From positions 150,001 through 213,334 of the forward strand of contig NZ_MAGO01000004.1 in assembly GCF_001687335.1 (NCBI RefSeq): 63,334 nt of DNA, in the 5' to 3' direction. A model generated the notes under the pieces. It had not been told where the DNA came from and ran no database searches. It worked only from the letters and a program-made list of their open reading frames with translations. The position numbers and the translations under genes are program-made. Below are positions 53,390 to 63,109 of this stretch, one piece after another (positions within the stretch are counted from its first letter, which is position 1; each line of letters starts with the position of its first letter). Origin of the DNA: Dissulfuribacter thermophilus. Its GTDB lineage: Bacteria > Desulfobacterota > Dissulfuribacteria > Dissulfuribacterales > Dissulfuribacteraceae.

Positions 53390-54009
53390 TGGACTACCCC
53401 ACGAAAAGACCTCCTATGAATGGGACAAGGCCCAAAACGTCTTAGAGCTTCCCTGTGTTCCTTAGTAGGATAGCCCTTATTTTTAAAAAAATTGTAGTGC
53501 GGATACAAATTATGGAGCCTTTCCATTATCTGATCCCGGTGAACCTTTGCAATAATAGAAGCAGCACTTACTGATTGAGAAAGAGAATCTCCTTTTGGGA
53601 TGGTCCTAAGGGGAAGTTGACAGGGGAATGGCTGATTCCCATCCACCAATACAGCGTGTGGGGTTGGTTTGAGGGCCTCCACTGCAAGGCTCATGGCCTT
53701 TAGGGAGGCCTGAAGGATGTTTAATGAATCTATATCATCTGGCCCGATTTCTTTAACAGACCACGCAACTGCTCTTTTCTTTATCTCAACACTAAGATGC
53801 TCACGGGCCTTAGCACTCAGGGCCTTAGAATCGTCAATTCCCTCAATAATTTCACCTTTAGGTAGGACAACAGCACAGGCAACAACAGGTCCCGCGAGAC
53901 ATCCTCTTCCTACCTCATCAACTCCTGCCACTAATTCCAGGCCCTGGTCCCAAAAAAGCCTTTCAAACCGTAGCCTGTCTGGACATTGGGACTTGGCCTC
54001 GAAAAGCAT
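53386..54009 (-). CDS. rnhB: Ribonuclease HII
   Basis: Removes ribonucleotides from DNA:RNA hybrids and excises single misincorporated ribonucleotides. The 207-residue protein has the signature GVDEVGRGCLAGPVVACAVV with the GRG substrate-recognition motif, DDSKALSAKARE, ILVDGN-type AVLVDGNQPFP and SVSAASIIAKVHRDQIM, giving the four catalytic acids. The ATG overlaps the rplS stop. yraN is coupled downstream. Confidence 0.96.
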   Translation of the reverse strand: MLFEAKSQCPDRLRFERLFWDQGLELVAGVDEVGRGCLAGPVVACAVVLPKGEIIEGIDDSKALSAKAREHLSVEIKKRAVAWSVKEIGPDDIDSLNILQASLKAMSLAVEALKPTPHAVLVDGNQPFPCQLPLRTIPKGDSLSQSVSAASIIAKVHRDQIMERLHNLYPHYNFFKNKGYPTKEHREALRRFGPCPIHRRSFRGVVQ

Positions 54010-54356
54010 TACTTAGTACGAATCTTCTGCTTAGCTGCTTTGCCCCTAAGATTTCTGAGATAGTAAAGGCGTGCCCTTTTTCTCCTACCAACAGTAACGA
54101 GTTCAATCTTATCGATCATCGGAGAATGGACAGGGAAGGTCTTCTCTACACCTACTCCATATGAGACCTTTCTTACGGTAAAGGTCTCAGAAAGCCCACC
54201 ACCTCTGCGCTTAATAACAACACCTTCGAAAACCTGAATCCTCTCTTTTTCTTCACCTTCTCTGATCTTAGTATAGACCTTGACTGTATCCCCAGGCCTA
54301 AAATCTGGGATGTCCATACGCATCTGTTCAAAGGCAAGTTTTTTGAATATATCCAT
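54009..54356 (-). CDS. rplS: 50S ribosomal protein L19
   Basis: The 115-residue protein has [40 protein letters not shown] and [20 protein letters not shown]-type segments in the canonical order; L19 sits at the 30S-50S interface. AGGAGG lies 8 bases upstream of the ATG. Part of the trmD-rplS-rnhB block conserved in bacteria. Confidence 0.98.
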   Translation of the reverse strand: MDIFKKLAFEQMRMDIPDFRPGDTVKVYTKIREGEEKERIQVFEGVVIKRRGGGLSETFTVRKVSYGVGVEKTFPVHSPMIDKIELVTVGRRKRARLYYLRNLRGKAAKQKIRTK

Positions 54357-54358
54357 CT

Positions 54359-54928
54359 TTAAATCCTCCTTGACAAGAGTCTATCTAAGGTTATGGCGAC
54401 TGCACTCCTTACAGACAAATGATTGTAGCAATTTTTACCCTTAATTGGCTCAATAATAAAGTCTGAAATTGAAAAAACTTCTTCTGAAAGGCCTCCTGCT
54501 GTACCAAACAGGATCAACACTGGCTGCTCGCCTGACTCATCTATGCGTCTTCTGGCATCCTGCCAACAAAGCCTATTTTCTCCGTCCCTAGCGCTTGTTG
54601 TCCAGATTTCTGGCCTCATCCCAGTCTCCTCCTCTATAGAGGAAATGGCCATTTCCACACTTTCTAGCCCCTTTACAACTGAGAAGGCCTCTTTCCTCTC
54701 AGGGTTCGACTTCCCACCAGCCCCTTTTTTCCAATGTGCCATTATATCGTTTAGAAGCATAAGTTGGGTCTCTGAAGGATTTATCACAAAAAATGAGTTG
54801 ACCCCAAAGGTCCTGCAGGTTCTCGCTATATCATGAATATCCAGATTGGTAATTGCGGATATAACTGGCTCACCCCTTCTATTGACCACAGGATGATGCA
54901 CAAGCCCAACATAAATTGGCTTTTTCAT
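54359..54928 (-). CDS. SPOUT-fold RNA methyltransferase (PF09936-type)
   Basis: The 189-residue protein starts [20 protein letters not shown], continues [20 protein letters not shown], and ends [13 protein letters not shown] with [20 protein letters not shown]. These form a SAM-binding trefoil knot. Family members are consistently placed between trmD and rplS in Desulfobacterota and Thermotogae-like genomes, so a tRNA or rRNA target is likely, but which nucleotide is unknown. It overlaps trmD by 4 bp. Confidence 0.88.
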   Translation of the reverse strand: MKKPIYVGLVHHPVVNRRGEPVISAITNLDIHDIARTCRTFGVNSFFVINPSETQLMLLNDIMAHWKKGAGGKSNPERKEAFSVVKGLESVEMAISSIEEETGMRPEIWTTSARDGENRLCWQDARRRIDESGEQPVLILFGTAGGLSEEVFSISDFIIEPIKGKNCYNHLSVRSAVAITLDRLLSRRI

Positions 54929-55656
54929 GGCGTGGACCCCAATTCATCTAAAAGATTCATGTCCTGCTCTGAAAGTTCTATCTTCTCCAGGAGATCAGGG
55001 CGCCTAATAAGCGTAGTCCGTAAGGCCTCTTTTCTTCTCCATTTGGCGATCTTCTTGTGGTCGCCAGACAAAAGGACTTCAGGCACCTTCCATCCCAAGA
55101 ATTCCCTGGGCCTTGTGTATTGTGGGTACTCCAAGATCCCCGTAGAAAAAGACTCATTTTCAGGAGATTCTGCACAGCCAAGCACCCCAGGCAATAGCCT
55201 CATTACGGCATCCATAACCACAAGGGCTGCTGGTTCGCCTCCGCTAAGGACATAGTCTCCAATTGAGAGTTCAAGGTCCACAAGGTGCTCTGAAACTCGC
55301 TCATCTACCCCTTCATAACGTCCGCAGATGAGAATGAGTCGCTTCTTTTGAGCAAGCTCTTCACAAAGTGATTGATCAAGTAGTCTTCCTCTGGGGCTCA
55401 ATAGTACAACAAATGGACTGGGGCCTAGGGGAGTAACGTGCTTGAGGCAATGATAAATGGGCTCCACCTTCATTACCATGCCCTCTCCTCCCCCATAGGG
55501 CCTATCATCAGTTGTCTTGTGTTTATCCTGGGCAAAATCCCGTATATCCCAGGTCCTGACATCAAAGGCCCCCTTCTCACGACCACGCCTAAGAATACTC
55601 ACATTTAAGGGAGAAACAAAAAATTCTGGAAATATTGTCAGTATGTCAAAGAGCAT
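54925..55656 (-). CDS. trmD: tRNA (guanine-N1)-methyltransferase
   Basis: Makes m1G37 in tRNAs and prevents frameshifting. The 243-residue protein has MLFDILTIFPEFFVSPL, DDRPYGGGEGMVMKVEPIY near residue 56, LICGRYEGVDERV near 110 and the knot segment IGDYVLSGGEPAALVVMDAV near 132. The short C-terminal helical domain is present. It overlaps rimM by 11 bp. Confidence 0.98.
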   Translation of the reverse strand: MLFDILTIFPEFFVSPLNVSILRRGREKGAFDVRTWDIRDFAQDKHKTTDDRPYGGGEGMVMKVEPIYHCLKHVTPLGPSPFVVLLSPRGRLLDQSLCEELAQKKRLILICGRYEGVDERVSEHLVDLELSIGDYVLSGGEPAALVVMDAVMRLLPGVLGCAESPENESFSTGILEYPQYTRPREFLGWKVPEVLLSGDHKKIAKWRRKEALRTTLIRRPDLLEKIELSEQDMNLLDELGSTP

Positions 55657-56191
55657 TTGCCTCTATAAGACCAGGAGGAGGGTCAACAACTATGACTTCT
55701 TCCTCCTTCCTAATCTCCTTTACAATATCAGCTACTAAAGGGACGAGAAATTCCCCAGTCTCACCCTCACACACTATTAAATCATGTCCTCCTGTTTCCA
55801 GGCAGCCCTTGACTACTCCAAGAGAGTTGCCCGACAGGTCTACAACTGCAAAGCCCTCTATCTCAAACCAGTAAAACTCGTCTGGCTCTAATTCGGGAAG
55901 ATCATCAACCCTACATAAAACTTCACACCCCTTCAGGAGTTCAGCAGAGGTCCTGTCTTCCAATCCAACGAGTTCAAGGATTAATCTCTTTTCTCTCTTT
56001 GGCCTAACCCGCTTAACTTCGTATTCTTTATCAGCCCCGGCCTTTCCAGCGCCCCCGAGCACAACAACCTGCACGCTCGACAGCACCTCGGGGTTTCCTG
56101 AATACAAAAAAATTTCGAGAGCACCACGCACCCCATGGGCTCTCGACACCCTTCCAATGGGCAAAAGGCCCCTATTTCGAGCCTTCCTCAC
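55646..56191 (-). CDS. rimM: Ribosome maturation factor RimM
   Basis: Assists 16S rRNA processing and 30S head assembly. The 181-residue protein has the N-terminal GRVSRAHGVRGALEIFLYSG, the linker and the PRC-barrel (EPDEFYWFEIEGFAVVDLSG, FLVPLVADIVKEI). khpA lies 19 bp upstream and trmD overlaps its 3' end. Confidence 0.96.
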   Translation of the reverse strand: MRKARNRGLLPIGRVSRAHGVRGALEIFLYSGNPEVLSSVQVVVLGGAGKAGADKEYEVKRVRPKREKRLILELVGLEDRTSAELLKGCEVLCRVDDLPELEPDEFYWFEIEGFAVVDLSGNSLGVVKGCLETGGHDLIVCEGETGEFLVPLVADIVKEIRKEEEVIVVDPPPGLIEANAL

Positions 56192-56210
56192 TATTGTTTA
56201 GTGATAAAAA

Positions 56211-56441
56211 TTACTCAAGAATCTCTAGCACAGCTCTCTTCTTGAGCTTTGTTGAGGCTGCGCTCAAAATAGTTCTCATGGCCCGGGCTGTTCTGCCTTG
56301 ACGACCAATAACTTTACCGAGGTCTTCCTTGGCCACCTTGAGCTCGATGACCGATGTCTGCTCACCCTCGATCTCATTTACCTCCACTGCATCTGGATTA
56401 TCTACCAGAGCCTTTGCAATGTATTCAATCAACTCCTTCAT
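56211..56441 (-). CDS. khpA: KH-domain RNA-binding protein KhpA
   Basis: Small single-KH-domain protein of about 76 aa ([19 protein letters not shown], then [20 protein letters not shown] with the GXXG loop as GRQG). ATG 56441 is favoured by GGAGG 5 bases upstream; GTG 56447 is in frame. KhpA proteins bind RNA with KhpB in some bacteria. Position between rpsP and rimM is standard. Confidence 0.95.
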   Translation of the reverse strand: MKELIEYIAKALVDNPDAVEVNEIEGEQTSVIELKVAKEDLGKVIGRQGRTARAMRTILSAASTKLKKRAVLEILE

Positions 56442-56461
56442 GAACACCTCCAGGGATTGGG

Positions 56462-56719
56462 TTATGCAGCCTGATCTTTATAAAAACCGGCCTTTTTTAA
56501 TAAACTGTGTACTGTTTCTGTGGGCTTTGCACCTTTTGCAAGCCACTTCTTCACCTTTTCAGCATCTACTTTAAACTCGTAGGGATCCTTTAGCGGATCA
56601 TACGTCCCGAGGATCTCCAAAAAACGGCCATCTCTAGGCGCTTGAGATTCCGCAGCCACTACCCTGTAAAAAGGACGCTTTTTCCGTCCGCCCCTTGAAA
56701 GCCTAATGCGAATCGCCAT
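56462..56719 (-). CDS. rpsP: 30S ribosomal protein S16
   Basis: The 85-residue protein reads [40 protein letters not shown] and [20 protein letters not shown], the whole S16 fold. AGGAGGT precedes the ATG. Second gene after ffh, 87 bp apart. Confidence 0.98.
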   Translation of the reverse strand: MAIRIRLSRGGRKKRPFYRVVAAESQAPRDGRFLEILGTYDPLKDPYEFKVDAEKVKKWLAKGAKPTETVHSLLKKAGFYKDQAA

Positions 56720-56806
56720 TAAAACCTCCTACACTAGATCACAAAGTATTTCCCAAACAGGAGCGCTAAAAAATAATTTAAAAAAAGGGCAAGCGCAAGA
56801 TCAAAA

Positions 56807-58135
56807 TCAACCAAATAATCCCTGCGGAAAACCACGAAACTTCCCCTTTTTAAACTTTTTTATCATTTTATGCATTTCTGCATAATTTTTTAAGAGCTTA
56901 TTAACGTCCTGGACCGTTGTACCACTGCCCTTGGCAATCCTCCTTCTCCTACTGGCATTAATAATCTTGTAGTCAGCTCTCTCCTCAGGAGTCATGGAAT
57001 TTATTATTGCCTCTATATGAATGAGCTCTTTTTCGTCTGGCACAAGGCCCTTCATCTTTTTTAATTTATTGAAGCCAGGGATCATGCTAAGTATCTGTTC
57101 CAGACTTCCTAGGCGCCGTATCTGACGAAGCTGATCCCTAAAGTCCTCCAATGTAAAGGCATCCTTTTTGATCTTCTCCTGGAGCTTGAGGGCCTTTTCT
57201 CGATCAATGGTCTCCTGAGCCTTTTCAATAAAGCTCAAGACATCGCCCATTCCCAAGATTCTATTTGCAACACGGTCAGGATGAAAGGCCTCCAGTTCGT
57301 CCAGTTTTTCTCCTATACCGACAAATTTGATTGGCTTACCAGTTACTGCCAGGATACTTAGAGCAGCACCACCACGGGCATCACCCTCGAGCTTGGTAAG
57401 GATTACACCTGTTATTCCAAGGGCATCATCAAAGGCCTTGGCCATATTCACTGCATCCTGTCCTGTCATGGCATCTGCCACAAGGAGGATCTCTTGAGGC
57501 GCCACCTTTTCTTTCATGGCCTTCAATTCGCCCATAAGCGCTTCATCAATATGAAGCCGGCCAGCAGTATCAATGATGACCGTATCAAGATTCATTAAAG
57601 GCGCCTTGAGCACAGCCTTTCTTGCAATCTCTACAGGAGGCTCCTTTGGATCACTAGGGTAACACTCTACCCCCACTTGTTTTGAAAGGACCTGAAGCTG
57701 TTTTATTGCAGCTGGCCTCTGTACGTCTGCAGGCACCAAATATGGTCGCCTTCCTTTTTTCTTTAAAAAACGAGCAAGCTTCGCACTGGTAGTAGTCTTA
57801 CCAGAACCCTGAAGTCCAACTAACATAATTACTGCAGGGCTTTTCCCTGCAAGGGATAGCGATGACGTCTTCCCACCAAGGAGCTCAATGAGCTCCTGAT
57901 GCACTATCTTGACCACCTGTTGCCCTGGGGTGAGGCTCTCCATCACCTCTTGGCCCAAGGCCCGCTCTTTTACCTTAGCAATAAAGTCCTTTACAACCTT
58001 ATAGTTTACATCTGCCTCAAGTAGGGCAAGCCGTACCTCTCTCAGTCCTTCCTGGATATTTTCCTCAGTTAGACGGCCGTATCCTTTGAGCTTTTTGAAT
58101 ACAGAATCAAGCCTCTTTTGGAGATTATCAAACAC
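56807..58135 (-). CDS. ffh: Signal recognition particle protein Ffh
   Basis: SRP GTPase targeting membrane proteins co-translationally. The 442-residue protein has the N domain (1-90), the G domain with MLVGLQGSGKTTTSAKLARF, DVQRPAAIKQL, IIDTAGRLHIDE and ILTKLEGDARGGAALSI, and a methionine-rich M domain (310-442; LEQILSMIPGFNKLKKMKG, SRRRRIAKGSGTTVQDVNKL). Head of the translation operon and 15 bp after lon. Confidence 0.98.
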   Translation of the reverse strand: MFDNLQKRLDSVFKKLKGYGRLTEENIQEGLREVRLALLEADVNYKVVKDFIAKVKERALGQEVMESLTPGQQVVKIVHQELIELLGGKTSSLSLAGKSPAVIMLVGLQGSGKTTTSAKLARFLKKKGRRPYLVPADVQRPAAIKQLQVLSKQVGVECYPSDPKEPPVEIARKAVLKAPLMNLDTVIIDTAGRLHIDEALMGELKAMKEKVAPQEILLVADAMTGQDAVNMAKAFDDALGITGVILTKLEGDARGGAALSILAVTGKPIKFVGIGEKLDELEAFHPDRVANRILGMGDVLSFIEKAQETIDREKALKLQEKIKKDAFTLEDFRDQLRQIRRLGSLEQILSMIPGFNKLKKMKGLVPDEKELIHIEAIINSMTPEERADYKIINASRRRRIAKGSGTTVQDVNKLLKNYAEMHKMIKKFKKGKFRGFPQGLFG

Positions 58136-58150
58136 AGTTTTAAACCCCTT

Positions 58151-60514
58151 TTACTTCTTTTTTCTCTTTCCATTTGAAAACACTATATTGATAGCCTCAT
58201 CCAGGGTTTGAATAAAGTGGAATTTTAATACCTCTTTTACCTCTTCTGGCACATCAACAAGGTCTTTTTTATTCCGTTTTGGAAGTATTACCTCTTTGAT
58301 GCCTGCCCTATGTGCTGCAAGGACCTTCTCTTTTATTCCACCGACTGGAAGGACCTGGCCCCTCAATGTAATCTCCCCGGTGACTGCAACCTTTGGATTT
58401 GCCGGCCTTTCCGTGAGAAGAGAAATAAGGGCAAGGGCCGTAGCCACTCCAGCAGAAGGACCATCTTTTGGCACAGCACCGGCTGGTACGTGGATATGAA
58501 TATCTGTGGTCTGAAATAGTTCAGAATCAATCTTCAAATCCTTGGCCTTCGACCTAACAAGGCTAAGGGCAGTTTGAGCTGACTCTTTCATCACATCACC
58601 AAGCTTGCCTGTAAGGATCAGCTTTCCATTGCCATCCATTTTGGTGGCTTCTATAAAGAGAATTTCCCCACCTGTTGGGGTCCAGGCAAGCCCTGTAACG
58701 ACACCTGGGACCCTGGTCCTTTCCGCTACTTCTGATTCAAAACGTGGTGGCCCTAAAAATTCGTGTAGATTACTTATACTGACTACGATCTTCTCAGTTT
58801 CGCCCATTGCAATGCGCTTTGCAACACCGCGAAGGACTCCAGCGATTTCTCTTTCTAAATTCCTGACCCCAGCCTCTCTTGTATAGTCAGTAATGATCCT
58901 AGATACCACCTTCTTGGGAATGCTCACATTTCGACGGGTGAGACCATGTGCCTTAAGCTGCCTGGGGATTAGGTATTTTCGTGCAATCTCTAGCTTTTCC
59001 TGCAATGTGTAACCAGAAAGTTCGAGGATCTCCATACGGTCAAGGAGTGGAGCTGGTATGGTCTCCAAGACGTTAGCCGTTGCAATAAATATTATCTTCG
59101 ACAGATCAAACTCCACACCGAGGTAGTGATCTGTAAATGTGGCATTCTGTTCTGGATCTAATACTTCAAGAAGTGCAGAGGCAGGATCTCCTCTAAAATC
59201 CGTTCCGATCTTATCGATCTCATCTAACATAAAAATAGGGTTCTTTACCCCGACGCGCCTCAGGCCTTGAATGATCCTACCTGGCATAGCCCCCACGTAG
59301 GTCCTTCTGTGCCCTCTAATCTCTGCCTCATCCCTAACACCACCAAGGGCAATCCTGTAGAATTTCCTGCCCAAGGCCTTTGCAATGGACCGTCCAAGGC
59401 TTGTCTTACCAGTGCCCGGTGGGCCTGCAAAGCACAGTATTGGGCCTTTGGCATCTGGCTTCAACTTCCTCACCGCAAGATATTCAATAATGCGATTCTT
59501 TACCTTTTCGAGGTCATAATGATCCTGATTGAGGATCTCTTCTGCCTTTTCAAGGTCCAAATGATCCTCTGTCTCCTCATGCCATGGAAGTGCCAATATC
59601 CAATCTATGTAGTCCCTGCTTACTGTATATTCAGCAGACGACGGATGCATCTTAGAAAGACGCTCCAACTCCCTTTCCACCTCTTTTTTAGCGGATTCAG
59701 GGAGTTTTTTGGCCTCTATGGCCGCCTTCAACTCTTCTATCTCTTCTGGAGCGCCTTCTGATTCTCCCAGCTCTTTCTTAATGGCCTTGAGCTGCTCTCT
59801 GAGATAAAATTCTCTCTGAGTCTTGTCCATCTGGTCCTTAACCCTGGACTGTATCTTGTGACCGAGTTCCAGGATCTCAAGCTGTTTTGTCAGGATCTCA
59901 ATGGCAATCTCAAGCCTCTTCTTAATGTCCAGGGCCTCAAGGACTACCTGTTTTTCTTCTGGAGGGATGTTGAGATGGCTCACAACCACGTCTGCGAGCA
60001 TACCCGGATCTGTGATATTCAGGACGATTGCTCCAAGCTCATTGGGGAGATTTGGGGAAAGCTCCAAAACCTTTGAAAATGATTGCCTTATATTGACCAT
60101 GAGGGCCTGCACTTCAAGGTCATCCTCAGAGACCACCTCCTTAGCAGGCTGGACCTTTGCCTTCAAATAGGGCTCTTTTTCAGTAAGCTCGAGGAGATGG
60201 ACCCTTGCAACCCCCTGTATTATGAGTTTGGCGTGCCCTTCGTCATCCTTTGCCATACGCAGGATGAGACCAATGGTGCCAACACGTTTGAGATCCATCT
60301 TGCCCTGCTCACGCTCTTTGGAAAAGACTACGGCAATAGTCCTGTCAGAGCCTAGGGCATCGTCTATCAATTTTACAAGATTAGGGGGCTCCACAATCCA
60401 TGGGACCACCATGTGTGGGAACAGCACCAGGTCTTTACTAGGCAAGACCGGAAGCTCCCTGATCGTATCCTCTGAAAACTCTCCGTTTGTAGTTACTTGG
60501 TATTCGTCACTCAT
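58151..60514 (-). CDS. lon: ATP-dependent protease Lon (LonA)
   Basis: Degrades misfolded and regulatory proteins in the cytoplasm. About 787 aa from ATG 60514, chosen because AAAGGGG lies upstream; TTG 60538 is in frame. N-terminal LAN domain (LPVLPSKDLVLFPHMVVPWI), AAA+ module (Walker A CFAGPPGTGKTSLGRSIAKA, Walker B PIFMLDEIDKIG) and protease domain with the Ser of KDGPSAGVATALALISLL and the Lys of GGIKEKVLAAHRAGIKEVIL. It lies between hsp20 and ffh, and the hsp20 gene ends 13 bp before its start, so the two may share a heat-shock transcript. Confidence 0.98.
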   Translation of the reverse strand: MSDEYQVTTNGEFSEDTIRELPVLPSKDLVLFPHMVVPWIVEPPNLVKLIDDALGSDRTIAVVFSKEREQGKMDLKRVGTIGLILRMAKDDEGHAKLIIQGVARVHLLELTEKEPYLKAKVQPAKEVVSEDDLEVQALMVNIRQSFSKVLELSPNLPNELGAIVLNITDPGMLADVVVSHLNIPPEEKQVVLEALDIKKRLEIAIEILTKQLEILELGHKIQSRVKDQMDKTQREFYLREQLKAIKKELGESEGAPEEIEELKAAIEAKKLPESAKKEVERELERLSKMHPSSAEYTVSRDYIDWILALPWHEETEDHLDLEKAEEILNQDHYDLEKVKNRIIEYLAVRKLKPDAKGPILCFAGPPGTGKTSLGRSIAKALGRKFYRIALGGVRDEAEIRGHRRTYVGAMPGRIIQGLRRVGVKNPIFMLDEIDKIGTDFRGDPASALLEVLDPEQNATFTDHYLGVEFDLSKIIFIATANVLETIPAPLLDRMEILELSGYTLQEKLEIARKYLIPRQLKAHGLTRRNVSIPKKVVSRIITDYTREAGVRNLEREIAGVLRGVAKRIAMGETEKIVVSISNLHEFLGPPRFESEVAERTRVPGVVTGLAWTPTGGEILFIEATKMDGNGKLILTGKLGDVMKESAQTALSLVRSKAKDLKIDSELFQTTDIHIHVPAGAVPKDGPSAGVATALALISLLTERPANPKVAVTGEITLRGQVLPVGGIKEKVLAAHRAGIKEVILPKRNKKDLVDVPEEVKEVLKFHFIQTLDEAINIVFSNGKRKKK

Positions 60515-60527
60515 TGAAACCCCTTTT

Positions 60528-60968
60528 TTATTCTTCAACCTCGATTTTTCGCCCTGATCCCTCTATCCTTTTTGGTAACTTAATTATTAAAAGGCCATTT
60601 TCAAATTGTGCCGTTGTATTTTCCGCATCTACTTCACAGGGTATTTTCACTATGCGTTCACCGTCTCCATAAACAACTTCCATAAAATGGAATCTCCTGC
60701 TTCCTGGGCCAAGGGGTGACGTACGCTTTCCCCTTATGCGTACGAATTGTCCCTCTACCGTCACACTACAATGTTCTTTTGGAACGCCAGCCATATCTGC
60801 CATTATGTACAGAAAATCGTCGTCTTCACACACATTTAGAGGAGGTTGCCAACCTCTGGGAAGTCTTCCTGTAGAAACTCCCATTTGAAAAAAGTCATCT
60901 ACCATCCTTTTAAAATGTTCTGATAACCTATCAGCTTCATTACCAAATTTAATCTTAATAACGGGCAT
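60528..60968 (-). CDS. Hsp20/alpha-crystallin small heat-shock protein
   Basis: ATP-independent holdase, 146 aa. The alpha-crystallin domain is about residues 40-135 (PLNVCEDDDFLYIMADMAGV, VEGQFVRIRGKRTSPLGPGS, KIPCEVDAENTTAQFENGLL) and the C-terminal LIIKLPKR supplies the I-X-I/L anchor. The N-terminal arm is short. A possible promoter lies at 61048-61075 (TTGCAT, 16 bp, TATAAC, minus strand). lon follows directly. Confidence 0.94.
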   Translation of the reverse strand: MPVIKIKFGNEADRLSEHFKRMVDDFFQMGVSTGRLPRGWQPPLNVCEDDDFLYIMADMAGVPKEHCSVTVEGQFVRIRGKRTSPLGPGSRRFHFMEVVYGDGERIVKIPCEVDAENTTAQFENGLLIIKLPKRIEGSGRKIEVEE

Positions 60969-61092
60969 GGGACATCACCCCAAAGAATTTATTTTTTGTA
61001 TAGCCTAAAGCCTACGGCCATGGCATAAATTAAGTATCATTATTTTAGTTATAAGCCAGGAAAATAGACATGCAACAAAATTTTTAATGAGA

Positions 61093-61246
61093 ACCTAAAT
61101 CCTGCAATTGGCGAGTTTGCCCAAGATTTGAGGCGCGAGGGGCGAAGACGTACTTAGGTACTTCGAGCCCCGAGCAACAAAGAAGATTGGGTAAAATCGC
61201 CAATCCCGAAGGGCGGCTGCCCCCTTTTGCCGTGCAGGATTTAGGT
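61093..61246. repeat. 154-bp element with 14-bp perfect terminal inverted repeats (MITE-like)
   Basis: The ends ACCTAAATCCTGCA and TGCAGGATTTAGGT are exact inverted repeats. The interior holds a strong hairpin (GGGGCGAAG, then ACGTACTTAGGTAC, then CTTCGAGCCCC) and CGGCAAAAGGGGGCAG on the reverse strand. It has no coding capacity. Its reverse complement matches 63110-63334 over nearly its whole length, apart from an insertion there. Confidence 0.85.
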
Positions 61247-61295
61247 GAGACCTAAATCTCTACATAGCGAAACCCTGGAAAATCAATTAGATTGC

Positions 61296-61408
61296 ACCTA
61301 ATTCTGTAACTGCCAAATTTGTTGAAGCTGCAAGACAAAGGATGCGACTTTATCCCAGATTACAAATTATGGCATTGACTATGCCAAATCGAATTCCAGG
61401 ATTTAACC
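61296..61408. repeat. Decayed relative of the inverted-repeat element
   Basis: Begins ACCTAATTCTGTA and ends CCAGGATTTAACC, both recognisable but altered versions of the terminal repeat of the 61093 element. The interior is diverged and AT-richer. It starts 50 bp after the intact copy. Confidence 0.5.
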
Positions 61409-61421
61409 AGAGGAAGCCACT

Positions 61422-62330
61422 ATGAATGAAATATGGATTGAAGTATCTATACACATTAACTCTAAACGCAATTTAAGGGAAGATCCCGATCGTAACCAGC
61501 TAATAGATGTTATTAGCGACTTTCTTGTCTCTAATCTAAATCGAGGGGTAATAGTAGACGATCATACAATTATTAAGGCCTTTTTTACCCCCCAGGAATT
61601 TGAAGGGGAGCTATTCTCAGAACTTCAACATTTCCTAAATGATCTCAAAAAACTACACGGTGATTATTTAGAATTTCAGGTAAGTACCCGCCACATTTTA
61701 GAGGAAGACTGGAAAGACGGCTGGAAGGCATTTTTTAAACCTTTAAAAGTTGCAGATAGACTCGTCATAAAACCCACTTGGGAGGACTATATACCCGACA
61801 AAGGCGAGATGATCATTGAAATCGACCCTGGGCAGGCCTTTGGAACAGGGACCCATGCCTCTACAAGACTTTGCCTTGAATTCCTGCAGGAGCTTATCAA
61901 AGAAAACAAGGCCCAAAAGATACTTGATTGCGGTACAGGCACTGGAATATTGGGTATTGCTGCTGCAAAACTCGGGGCCAAGTCCGTCCTTATGATTGAT
62001 GTAGACCCAGTTGCAGTAGATGTCGCACGGGAAAACTGTGAACTGAACCGAGTTCACCACCTTTGTAGCGTTAGTACAACACCAATTTGGGAGATAGAAG
62101 ACACTTTTAACATAGTTTTGGCCAACCTCGACAAAAACACCTTGATCCTTCTATCAAAAGACCTCGTACGAGTCCTAGCCCCCAAGGGTTCACTCATCTG
62201 TTCAGGGATCATTAGAGGGCAAGAACGTGACCTAATAGAGCGCTTCACTGACCTGGGGCTCAGTTTAAGTCAATCAAAGGAAGACAAAGAAGACCCAGAG
62301 TGGTTGGGGCTCGTCTTTCACAGGGACTAG
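61422..62330 (+). CDS. prmA: Ribosomal protein L11 methyltransferase
   Basis: Trimethylates L11. The 302-residue protein has an N-terminal L11-recognition region (1-130), the linker DPGQAFGTGTHASTRLCLEF typical of PrmA, SAM motif I in ILDCGTGTGILGIAAAKLGA near residue 168 and the NPPY-like catalytic-loop equivalent in FNIVLANLDKNTLI. AGAGGAAG lies 6 bases before the ATG. rsmE follows and overlaps or abuts it. Confidence 0.95.
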   Translation: MNEIWIEVSIHINSKRNLREDPDRNQLIDVISDFLVSNLNRGVIVDDHTIIKAFFTPQEFEGELFSELQHFLNDLKKLHGDYLEFQVSTRHILEEDWKDGWKAFFKPLKVADRLVIKPTWEDYIPDKGEMIIEIDPGQAFGTGTHASTRLCLEFLQELIKENKAQKILDCGTGTGILGIAAAKLGAKSVLMIDVDPVAVDVARENCELNRVHHLCSVSTTPIWEIEDTFNIVLANLDKNTLILLSKDLVRVLAPKGSLICSGIIRGQERDLIERFTDLGLSLSQSKEDKEDPEWLGLVFHRD

Positions 62331-62353
62331 ATTGGACAGAAGGCAGGCGAGCG

Positions 62354-63097
62354 GTGCGTGACAGAAGGTTTCTGGTCTCCACTGAGGCAATCTTAGGTGA
62401 AGGACCAATAAGGCTATCAGAAAAAGAGGCAAGACACCTCGCTGTTGTGTTGAGGTTGGGGGTAAAAGACACGGTTGAACTAATTGATGGAAAAGGCCAT
62501 CTCCTAAAGGGCGAAATCCAGGAAATCAATGCAAAAAAGAATTTGGTATTAGTAAAGCCAGTTGCCCCACCCATATTCCAGGACGACAGACTCCCCATCA
62601 TATTATTTGCGGGACTTTTGAGATCTGAAAAAATGGACCTCGTGGTTCAAAAGGCCTCCGAAATGGGAATAGAAAAGATCATCCCAGTTATCACTCAAAG
62701 GTCAGTGGCACGTCCTGGAAAAGAAAAGACAAAGAGGTGGGAGGCTGTTGCACTTCAAGCCCTAAAACAATGCAAAGGGCTCATGGCCCCAGATATTAGC
62801 CCCCCAACTGCCTTTGAAGCGATCCCAGAGGTTGTAAAAGATCTTAAAGTGAGCTTTGCTACAGTACTAGCCCCTGAGCCAGGACTTCCTTCACTGCTTC
62901 ACTGCCTCATTAAAAAATCTACTCCCTACGCAATATTTGTGGGTCCTGAAGGAGGATTTACAGAACACGAGTTACGGTTTTTAACAGATGTAGGCTTCAC
63001 TCCCTCTAGCCTCGCCCCAAGGGTCTTAAGGGCAGAGACTGCTTGTATTGCATCCATTGGAATAGCAGTGAATATTGCAGCAATGGCAAAGGCATGA
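62354..63097 (+). CDS. rsmE: 16S rRNA (uracil(1498)-N3)-methyltransferase
   Basis: SPOUT methyltransferase of helix 44. About 247 aa from GTG 62354 (RDRRFLVS, the usual RsmE N-terminus; AGGCAGG 6 bases upstream). A start at 62300 would overlap prmA by 31 bp and add residues untypical of the family. PUA-like N-domain (LSEKEARHLAVVLRLGVKDT), SVARPGKEKTKRWEAVALQA, and the knot (FVGPEGGFTEHELRFL, LRAETACIASIGIAV). Together with prmA it forms the common prmA-rsmE pair. Confidence 0.95.
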   Translation: MRDRRFLVSTEAILGEGPIRLSEKEARHLAVVLRLGVKDTVELIDGKGHLLKGEIQEINAKKNLVLVKPVAPPIFQDDRLPIILFAGLLRSEKMDLVVQKASEMGIEKIIPVITQRSVARPGKEKTKRWEAVALQALKQCKGLMAPDISPPTAFEAIPEVVKDLKVSFATVLAPEPGLPSLLHCLIKKSTPYAIFVGPEGGFTEHELRFLTDVGFTPSSLAPRVLRAETACIASIGIAVNIAAMAKA

Positions 63098-63109
63098 ATT
63101 GTCGGTTTT

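Larger units (their letters stand above)
60969..61421. other. 453-bp intergenic region with two tandem repeat elements
   Basis: Contains the hsp20 5' flank, the complete inverted-repeat element 61093-61246 and a decayed relative at 61296-61408, ending just before the prmA ribosome binding site. No gene or tRNA is supported. Confidence 0.7.
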